Shown: positions 57,547 through 64,000 of the stretch, piece after piece
How the letters are laid out: the number at the start of each line of letters is the position of its first letter
Position numbering within the stretch: the stretch's first letter is position 1
Source: Listeria goaensis
Lineage (GTDB): Bacteria > Bacillota > Bacilli > Lactobacillales > Listeriaceae
NCBI RefSeq assembly: GCF_900186125.1
Contig: NZ_FYBQ01000011.1
Coordinates: forward strand, 1-64,000
Length of the DNA stretch: 64,000 nt
Reading direction: 5' to 3'
Made by a program: the position numbers and the translations under genes
Notes under the pieces: generated by a model
The model's database searches: none
What the model saw: only the letters and a program-made list of their open reading frames with translations
What the model was told of the DNA's origin: nothing

Positions 57547-58299
57547 TTAATTATCTGCATACTTTTTCAAAAACAGTTCAAGAATCAAATCGATTTGAAT
57601 CATTAAAAACGAGCGTGAAGTAATATCATAGTTATGAAAAGCATTTGTTGGAATTCCCGCACTAATACTACTAAGCACCAAATTATTTAGTGAATTATTC
57701 TTCGCATTTGTCATTGAAAGAATCGGACAGCCAGTTTGTTTTACTTTTTTAGCCGAGGCAAGTAAACTACTCGTTTCACCACTCATACTGATAAAAATAA
57801 CCAAATCGTTTCGCTTACAAAGTTGTGGAAGTAAATCAAGCATATGCGATTCATATATATACATGGAAGGACGATTCAGTTGGTACAAGTATTTACTCAT
57901 ATATTCAGCAAGAGGTTTGGTTAAGCCTACTCCAACTATAAACAGACTTTCTGCTTCATAAATGTGCTTTGCAAAATAGTCAATCGATTCTAAAGTTAAA
58001 GTTTGCAAAGATTGCTCAAAAAAGCGATGATATTGCGCCACTAAATCCTTCTCTTGAATTTGTACCATTTGCGCAAGCAGCTGATTAATTTCGTATTTAA
58101 ACTGCGAATATCCTTGAAAGCCAAGTCGCTGAGCTAATCGAATAACTGTAGAATTAGAAGAAGCAATTCGTTTTGCTAAATCCGTCAAATTCATCTGATT
58201 CACAAGCTCTGGATGGTTATCAAGGTTAAAAAAAACCGACTTTTCAGATTCACTCAATTCATCGAGATGATTTCCGTAGTAAGCCATTAAAACACCCAT
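57547..58299 (-). CDS. MurR/RpiR family transcriptional regulator
   Basis: The 250-residue protein has an N-terminal HTH_6 domain (about 1-75, MNLTDLAKRIASSNSTVIRLAQRLGFQGYSQFKYEI). A C-terminal sugar isomerase (SIS) domain follows (SLFIVGVGLTKPLAEYMSKYL, VIFISMSGETSSLLASAKK), which binds a phosphosugar effector. It is divergent from the PTS-glycosidase operon and most likely controls it through the palindrome between them. GGGGAAG lies five bases before the ATG. Confidence 0.92.
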   Translation of the reverse strand: MGVLMAYYGNHLDELSESEKSVFFNLDNHPELVNQMNLTDLAKRIASSNSTVIRLAQRLGFQGYSQFKYEINQLLAQMVQIQEKDLVAQYHRFFEQSLQTLTLESIDYFAKHIYEAESLFIVGVGLTKPLAEYMSKYLYQLNRPSMYIYESHMLDLLPQLCKRNDLVIFISMSGETSSLLASAKKVKQTGCPILSMTNAKNNSLNNLVLSSISAGIPTNAFHNYDITSRSFLMIQIDLILELFLKKYADN

Positions 58300-58347
58300 T
58301 TGTCTTCCCCTTCCTGATTCGTTTCACAGCCCTATTGTAACCTATTC

Positions 58348-58361
58348 TGGATAATTATCCA
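58348..58361. promoter_or_regulatory. Perfect 14-base palindrome, candidate RpiR operator
   Basis: TGGATAATTATCCA is a perfect palindrome between the divergent regulator and PTS genes, about 50 bases from the regulator start and 70 from the PTS start. No other function for it is evident. Confidence 0.5.
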
Positions 58362-58369
58362 AATTCTGA

Positions 58370-58383
58370 ATGAAAATGTTTGC
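58370..58383. promoter_or_regulatory. Possible catabolite-responsive element
   Basis: TGAAAATGTTTGCA differs from the CcpA cre consensus TGWNANCGNTNWCA at two positions. It lies just upstream of the AT-rich promoter region of the PTS operon, where CcpA repression would be expected. Confidence 0.35.
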
Positions 58384-58431
58384 ATTTTAGTGATATATTA
58401 TTTTTATCAAAAGAGCAAAGGAGAAAGTTAA

Positions 58432-60417
58432 ATGAATATTGGAGCGCTAATAGCACCGAATTTAGTTCTTGCGAAGCAACACGTTTCCACAAGAGAAGAA
58501 GCGTTGTCGAAACTCGCTCGGCTACTTTTTGAAAACGAATACATCGCAAGCATTGACGAATTTTTAGCCGATGTATATAAACGAGAAGAACATTCCGAAA
58601 CTGGAATGGAAAATGGTTTAGCTATTCCACATGGAAAAAGTAAAGCTGTTAACAAAGCTGGATTTGCAGTCATGACTCTTGATGAACCAATGAAAAAGGG
58701 AGCTTGGCCATCTTTAAATCCTGAAAATAAAGTAGATGTAATCTTTCTTTTAGCCATTCCAGAGAGCGAAGCAGGAACGACACATTTAAAATTGTTGGCT
58801 GAGCTAAGCAGTCGATTAGTAGATGAAAATTATCTAAATGCAATCAAGGCAGCAAACTCGTCAGAAGAAATTGTAGCTTTATTATCTGAAGAAAAAGAAG
58901 AAAAGACTTCCGAAAAGGTGAATTCGGATAAGTTTCTTTTAGCCATTACTTCTTGTGCAACAGGAATCGCGCATACGTATATGGCAGCTGAAACTTTAGA
59001 GAAGAAAGCAACTGAAATGGGCATTAAAATCCATGTTGAAAAACAAGGTGCTAACGGTCTAGAAGATAAAATTACGCCTGAAATGGTGAAAAAAGCTTCA
59101 GGCATTATTTTTGCAGTCGATACAAAAGTTAAAGAACGTGAACGCTTTGCAGGTCTGCCTTATGTACAAGTGAAAGTAGCGGAACCTTTAAAACGAAGTG
59201 AAGAAATTATTAATCAAGCCTTGAATTCTCCCCAAGGAATTGTAGAGGGGACAGTTGAAGAAATATCAACTAATTCTGGCACGGAAAAGAAAGGAATTAA
59301 AAATGAAATCATTACGGCTGTAATGACAGGGATTTCATACATGATTCCACTTCTCGTTGCCGCAGGGTTAATGCTAGGAATTGCGAAACTTGTTTGGAGC
59401 TTAGCGCTTGGAATGGATCCAGCCGTTATTGGTGAAGCCGCTTACCGTGATACGGGTGGTCTAGTCACCTTCTTGCATTATCTAGATGCATTCGGAAACT
59501 TACTCTTCAAATTTATTTATCCAGTATTTGCAATGTTTGCGGCTTATTCCATTGCAGACCGCCTTGGTTTAGTAGCAGGTTTTGCAGGTGGACTTTTTGC
59601 AGGCGGGTTACATTACACATTCTGGGGAATTGATGGCGGAATTCCAAGTGGGTTCTTAGGAGCATTAGTCTTAGGTATTGCGGCAGGTTACTTTTCTCGT
59701 TTCTTAAACAACAAGATTAAATTAAGTAAAAATTTAAGCGCTATGAAGCCAATGTTCTTGGTTCCAGGCTTATCGGTACTTTTCATCTTTGTACTCAATA
59801 TGTATTTCGTGGATCCAGTATTTGGAGCTTTAAATAAATGGATTGCCGATGTGATTACAAATATGAGTGGGGCAGGAGAGATTGGTCTATCAGCAGTTAT
59901 TGCAGCTGCAACAGCATTCGACTTAGGTGGACCAGTCAATAAAGCAGCCGGTGCAATTGCAATCGGTTTAGCAGCAGATGGCATTTTTCCACTAACTGCC
60001 CGTGTACTTGCAATTGTCATTCCGCCACTTGGACTTGGCTTATCTACGATGATCGATCGATTTGTTGTTGGACGACGTGTGTATTCACAAGAGCTACGTG
60101 TTGTTGGAGGCACTTCATTCCTACTAGGATTTCTAGCCATTTCAGAAGGTGCAATTCCGTTTATGCTAAGAAATCCGCTGATTACGATTCCTATCAATGT
60201 GATTGGGGCTATCGTAGGTTCCTGTACAGCAGTTGCCTTAGGCGCAGTGCAGTGGCTACCACTCCCAGCAGTTTGGGGCTGGCCACTTGTTGAGCATTTA
60301 CCAGCTTATTTAATTGGCTTGCTTGCAGGGGTTCTTGTAATAGCGTTTGGAAACATCTTTGTAAGATACGCGATTATTAAACGCAAAGAAGCTAAAGGTA
60401 AGAAAGTTGATATGTAA
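58432..60417 (+). CDS. PTS fructose-family transporter subunit IIABC (MngA-like)
   Basis: A single 661-residue protein carries three PTS domains. IIA covers about 1-150, with the phosphohistidine His67 in AIPHGKS. IIB covers about 167-260, with Cys175 in SCATGIAHTYMAAE. IIC covers about 288-650, with eight or more membrane segments and GGPVNKAAGAIAIGL and ISEGAIPFMLRNP. It imports and phosphorylates a sugar of the fructose/mannitol superfamily. The gene just downstream is a GH38 alpha-mannosidase, the pairing seen in E. coli mngA-mngB for 2-O-alpha-mannosylglycerate, so a related glycoside is the likely substrate. AAGGAGAAAG precedes the ATG. Confidence 0.93.
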   Translation: MNIGALIAPNLVLAKQHVSTREEALSKLARLLFENEYIASIDEFLADVYKREEHSETGMENGLAIPHGKSKAVNKAGFAVMTLDEPMKKGAWPSLNPENKVDVIFLLAIPESEAGTTHLKLLAELSSRLVDENYLNAIKAANSSEEIVALLSEEKEEKTSEKVNSDKFLLAITSCATGIAHTYMAAETLEKKATEMGIKIHVEKQGANGLEDKITPEMVKKASGIIFAVDTKVKERERFAGLPYVQVKVAEPLKRSEEIINQALNSPQGIVEGTVEEISTNSGTEKKGIKNEIITAVMTGISYMIPLLVAAGLMLGIAKLVWSLALGMDPAVIGEAAYRDTGGLVTFLHYLDAFGNLLFKFIYPVFAMFAAYSIADRLGLVAGFAGGLFAGGLHYTFWGIDGGIPSGFLGALVLGIAAGYFSRFLNNKIKLSKNLSAMKPMFLVPGLSVLFIFVLNMYFVDPVFGALNKWIADVITNMSGAGEIGLSAVIAAATAFDLGGPVNKAAGAIAIGLAADGIFPLTARVLAIVIPPLGLGLSTMIDRFVVGRRVYSQELRVVGGTSFLLGFLAISEGAIPFMLRNPLITIPINVIGAIVGSCTAVALGAVQWLPLPAVWGWPLVEHLPAYLIGLLAGVLVIAFGNIFVRYAIIKRKEAKGKKVDM

Positions 60418-60492
60418 AAATCAGAAATGGGGCAAATATTTGTTTGTCCCATTCTCTTTAGAAATAAAAAATTTAGAATAGGTGATTGATCC

Positions 60493-63090
60493 GTGAAAAG
60501 GCAAGTTTTTGTTGTACCACATAGTCATTGGGATCGTGAGTGGTACTTTTCAATAGAAGATTCCAATACATTATTAAGTGAAAATCTTTCCCAGTTGTTG
60601 CACTTTTTGGAGAGGCAACCTGAATTTAAAACATATACCTTTGATGGACAGATGTCTGTTGTTGAGGATTATCTTAAATATACGCCTGAAGATGGCCAGC
60701 GTATCAAAAAACTTGTTCAAGAAAATAGGCTACATGTAGGCCCTTGGTACACACAAGGGGATACTTTACTTGTTCAAACCGAATCGACCATTCGTAATTT
60801 ATTAATTGGAAAATTAGGAGCTGAAGCGCTGGGACATTCGATGGATATTGGTTATTTGCCAGATGTTTTTGGGCAAAATGCTTATTTACCAAGCATATTT
60901 AGACGATTTGGCCTGTCCTATAGCGTGCTACAAAGAGGTGTGTATAACGAACAAGTTAGCGAAGATTTAAATTTCAACTGGATTGCACCAAATGGAGAGG
61001 GGATTAAAACCAATAATCTCTTTTTTGGATATGGTCCGGGAAAATTCTTATCAAATGAAGAGGACTATGTAGAAAAAACATTGCTTCCGATTTTAGAGGC
61101 GCTAGAAGCTAAGAATCCAGCGCACGTGCCTTTGTTACTACCAGCTGGGGGAGATCAGGTTTTTGTTCGAAAACACTTCCCACAAGTGGTTGAAGAACTC
61201 AATAAACGGGATTGGCATTATGAATTTATTTTGTCAGATTATGAAAGTTTTATGGAAAAAGCATGGGAGCGCCCGCACGCTACTGAAATTTCTGGGGAAC
61301 TAATTGCTTGTCAAAAATCACGTATTCATAATACAATACATTCGCAAAGAGTGGATATTAAAATTTTAAACGCAAAAGTAGAAGAAAAACTGTATCAACA
61401 GTTGGAACCTTTGGCAGTGCTTAGCAAGGATCTTGGTGGAAATTATCCGCAAAACTGGATTAATCATTGTCTAAAACTTCTTTTTGACGTGCATGCGCAT
61501 GATTCGATTGGCGGGTGTAACTCAGATGAAACTAATCGGGAAATTATGAATCGTTTATTTAAAGTAGAACGAATTATTGACGATCAGATTAATATTTTGA
61601 AAAAGCAAATTAGCAGGGCTGTCTTGGGAGAAGAATCGGGTGTACTTGCATTTCATTTAAGTCCTAAAAGTGTAGAAAAGCAAGTGGACTTCGTTGTGTT
61701 TACTCACTCAAAGCAAGTTCGACTAACAGATATTGTAGGAAATATTTTAAACCAAGTGATTCGCAAACAAGAATATATTTCTGGCGGAACCCAGGTGAAG
61801 GTGACGGCGGACGGCGAAGTGCAAGTTGAACTTCCGGGGTATTACCGTACGGAAATTACAGCAAGAGTCCATTTTGAAGGATTTGGCTATCGTAAGCTGC
61901 AGCTTGATGAAACCTCTGCTGAAGTGTTAGCGTTAACGGAAGCAACAAGTATCCGTAATGAATTTTATGAGATTTGTGTTGCTGGCGGACAAATTGAATT
62001 AAGAAGAGCAGATGGAACGGTTCGAAAAAACTTTTTTGATTTTGAAAATTGCGCGGATGGTGGGGATTCTTATGATTTTTCACCTATCGAAGGAAACGAA
62101 GCCAATTTTTCAAACGGATTTCATATTCTCGAAGTGAAAGAGTCAGCAGAAGAAAGTCAGATGGTTGTAGAAACGGAAGTGGCAGTGGCAAAAAATCTTG
62201 AGCAGGCGAATGCATTAACCGAACAGATGAAAATCCAGACAACGATTCGTCTCACGAAGAACTCTGATTTAATTCATTTAGCGCACAAGCTTGATAATCA
62301 AACTAAAGATCACCGAATTCGAATGCGGTTTGCCAGTGAAAATAAAGCGGGTATGAGTTTCGCAGATCAAGGCTATAGTTTGCTAGAACGTCAAAATAAT
62401 AACCCTTATTTATCAAATTGGAAAGAACTTGGGTTTGCGGAATCCCCGCAAGCAATTTATCCGCTTGAACGTTTGGTTGTAACGCCAGATGAGGCAGGAC
62501 ACTTGGCGGTTTATCCAAAAGGATTAAAAGAATATGAGGCAACAAATCAACACCTTTTTATCACTCTATTTAGAAGTGTTGGCCTACTTGGACGCGATGA
62601 CCTTGCTTGGCGGCCGGGGCGAGCGTCTGGAATTAATAATAAAGTGGTGGAAACGCCTGATGCTCAGATGCAAGGTGAATGGATATTTGAACTGAGTTGC
62701 CGTTTTACGGCAGGAGAGCCAGAACCCGTTCATTTATATGGGAGCGCAGAAGAAGTTTCTCGTAATGTACTGAGCTATCAATTACAAAATTTGAATAGCT
62801 TTGAAGAGCGTCTAGATCGTTTTGAATTACCGCAACCTGAAAACTTACAAGGTTTACCAGTAGAAAAAACCATGCTTACCGTGCCGAATGATATTTTTGT
62901 AAGTAGTATGAAAAAAGCAGAAAAAAGCAACCAAATCATTTTGCGGGTATTTAATCCACAAGAAAAACCAATTATATTACCAGAAACACTTCGCAAGAGT
63001 TGCACATTAGATGAAAAAGCGGATAAAAGCGTAATAGAAATTGGCGGAAAAGATTTTGCAAGTCTAGTCTTGAATCAAGTAGGTGAATAA
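60493..63090 (+). CDS. GH38 alpha-mannosidase (MngB-like)
   Basis: The 865-residue protein opens with the GH38 metal-binding block VVPHSHWDREWYFS (His10, Asp14). It has the nucleophile region DIGYLPDVFGQNAYLPSIF with Asp124, and HAHDSIGGCNSDETN near residue 335 with further ligands. The GH38 middle and C-terminal beta-sandwich domains follow. It lacks a signal peptide, so it acts on an imported substrate, presumably the phosphorylated glycoside delivered by the upstream PTS, yielding a hexose and a phosphorylated sugar or glycerate. The GTG start at 60493 has AGGTGAT upstream. It is 75 bases after the PTS gene. Confidence 0.92.
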   Translation: MKRQVFVVPHSHWDREWYFSIEDSNTLLSENLSQLLHFLERQPEFKTYTFDGQMSVVEDYLKYTPEDGQRIKKLVQENRLHVGPWYTQGDTLLVQTESTIRNLLIGKLGAEALGHSMDIGYLPDVFGQNAYLPSIFRRFGLSYSVLQRGVYNEQVSEDLNFNWIAPNGEGIKTNNLFFGYGPGKFLSNEEDYVEKTLLPILEALEAKNPAHVPLLLPAGGDQVFVRKHFPQVVEELNKRDWHYEFILSDYESFMEKAWERPHATEISGELIACQKSRIHNTIHSQRVDIKILNAKVEEKLYQQLEPLAVLSKDLGGNYPQNWINHCLKLLFDVHAHDSIGGCNSDETNREIMNRLFKVERIIDDQINILKKQISRAVLGEESGVLAFHLSPKSVEKQVDFVVFTHSKQVRLTDIVGNILNQVIRKQEYISGGTQVKVTADGEVQVELPGYYRTEITARVHFEGFGYRKLQLDETSAEVLALTEATSIRNEFYEICVAGGQIELRRADGTVRKNFFDFENCADGGDSYDFSPIEGNEANFSNGFHILEVKESAEESQMVVETEVAVAKNLEQANALTEQMKIQTTIRLTKNSDLIHLAHKLDNQTKDHRIRMRFASENKAGMSFADQGYSLLERQNNNPYLSNWKELGFAESPQAIYPLERLVVTPDEAGHLAVYPKGLKEYEATNQHLFITLFRSVGLLGRDDLAWRPGRASGINNKVVETPDAQMQGEWIFELSCRFTAGEPEPVHLYGSAEEVSRNVLSYQLQNLNSFEERLDRFELPQPENLQGLPVEKTMLTVPNDIFVSSMKKAEKSNQIILRVFNPQEKPIILPETLRKSCTLDEKADKSVIEIGGKDFASLVLNQVGE

Positions 63091-63091
63091 A

Positions 63092-64000
63092 TTGGAAATC
63101 AAACAAGCAATTTCAGAAAAAATAAACCAAATATATCGTGAAAAAGCAGATGCAGTGATGGCGGAGCTTGAACCCGTCATTCAAAAATTTGAACAACTTT
63201 CCTTTCCTAAACATGAAGTTATCGGGGAAAACAATGTCTATTTGATTACTTACGGTGATAGTATTCAGTCTGCAGGCAAGGCACCTTTACTTGCGCTTAA
63301 AGAAACGCTTGATGAAGTGGCGCGAGAAACTATTTCGGATGTACATTTACTCCCCATGTTTCCTTATACGTCAGATGATGGATTTTCCGTGACCGACTAT
63401 TATCAAATCAATCCTTCACTTGGAGACTGGTCGGATATTCATCATCTCGGACAAGATTATCGGTTAATGTTTGATTTTGTTGCAAATCACATGTCAAAAT
63501 CAAGCGACTGGTTCAAAAGATTTTTAGCAGAAGATCCAGAATTTCGAGAAGCCTTTATAAAAGAAAATCCTAATTTTGATGTTTCAAACGTTGTAAGGCC
63601 TCGGACATCACCACTCTTCCATACCTATGAAGGAAAAAATGGTTCTGTTTCAGCATGGTCAACCTTTAGCGAAGACCAAGTCGATGTGAACATTCAAGAC
63701 GGAAAAATGCTCGCGCGGCTGACAGATGTTATTTTAACCTATGCACGAGAAGGGGCTTCTTCCATTCGACTGGATGCAATTGGTTTTTTGTGGAAAAAAT
63801 CGGGAACAAGCTCGATTCATTTAACGGAAACGCACGAATTAATTCAGCTTTGGCGAATTTTGTTGGAATATTTCGCACCCAACACCCAAATCATCACTGA
63901 AACGAATGTACCGCATGAAGAAAATATCAGCTACTTTGGCAACAAACGGAATGAAGCACAGATGGTTTACCAGTTTCCGCTTCCGCCGCTTGTCTTACAT
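63092..64000 (+). CDS. GH13_18 sucrose/glucosylglycerate phosphorylase-like protein, cut by window end
   Basis: The first 303 codons of a GH13 enzyme are present. The TTG start follows AGGTGA by five bases and one base separates it from the upstream stop. Visible GH13 motifs are LMFDFVANHMS (region I, D-x3-N-H), SSIRLDAIGFLWKK (region II, with the R-x-D nucleophile Asp) and IITETNVPHEENISYF (region III, acid Glu). The IHLLPMFPYTSDDGFSVTDY-type start is that of the sucrose phosphorylase subfamily, which includes glucosylglycerate and sucrose-6-phosphate phosphorylases. Context favours an intracellular glycoside phosphorylase. The C-terminus lies outside the window. Confidence 0.88.
   Translation, partial: MEIKQAISEKINQIYREKADAVMAELEPVIQKFEQLSFPKHEVIGENNVYLITYGDSIQSAGKAPLLALKETLDEVARETISDVHLLPMFPYTSDDGFSVTDYYQINPSLGDWSDIHHLGQDYRLMFDFVANHMSKSSDWFKRFLAEDPEFREAFIKENPNFDVSNVVRPRTSPLFHTYEGKNGSVSAWSTFSEDQVDVNIQDGKMLARLTDVILTYAREGASSIRLDAIGFLWKKSGTSSIHLTETHELIQLWRILLEYFAPNTQIITETNVPHEENISYFGNKRNEAQMVYQFPLPPLVLH

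Noticed and set aside
59688-60197. 169-codon minus-strand frame inside the PTS IIC domain.
   Set aside because: It mirrors the membrane-domain coding sequence and has no independent signals.

Overview
The window looks like a chromosomal segment of a low-GC Gram-positive bacterium of the genus Listeria, probably not L. monocytogenes itself. The basis is gene order recalled from the family: a complete purEKBCSQLFMNHD cluster, then yerC-like, Na+/solute symporter, pcrB-pcrA-ligA-camS, gatCAB-dgkB, rlmD, aroK, virB-virA-virR-(epimerase)-(hypothetical)-adeC-virS, and gltC/gltB-gltD. TTG and GTG starts are frequent. The species assignment is an inference; no database was searched.

Layout. 1-180: the end of an rRNA operon (5S rRNA and terminator). 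286-822: UPF0316 membrane protein. 861-13707: a purine operon of twelve genes making IMP, plus purB, driven by a PurBox-controlled promoter with a leader too short for a riboswitch. 13.7-14.4 kb: YerC-like regulator and a small membrane protein. 14.4-19.4 kb is accessory: a membrane acyltransferase, an 800-base degenerate stretch, and a 1064-residue secreted Ig-repeat protein preceded by a leader hairpin. 19.4-34.7 kb is housekeeping: symporter, PcrB, PcrA helicase, DNA ligase, CamS lipoprotein, GatCAB amidotransferase, DgkB lipid kinase, a membrane glycosyltransferase with an unknown surface protein, and RlmD.

34.7-38.3 kb holds an accessory cassette: an Rgg-like regulator divergent from an ABC ATPase, an ABC-2 permease and a small basic, Trp/Tyr-rich secreted peptide. 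It looks like an undescribed peptide export, immunity or bacteriocin locus and is the best candidate for a new system. 38.3-49.7 kb returns to the conserved order: hypothetical gene, aroK, the VirAB/VirRS envelope-stress module with adeC embedded, a GldA-like dehydrogenase and an acetyltransferase. 49.7-56.9 kb: glutamate synthase genes with their LysR activator and a recognisable GltC box.

56.9-57.5 kb holds a compact candidate type I toxin-antitoxin locus: a 29-residue Hol_Tox-like peptide, a bidirectional terminator and a convergent antisense RNA promoter. 57.5-64.0 kb: an RpiR regulator divergent from a fructose-type PTS, a GH38 alpha-mannosidase and a GH13 sucrose/glucosylglycerate phosphorylase-like gene cut by the window end. 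This set is best read as a catabolic operon for a mannosyl- or glucosyl-glycerate type solute.
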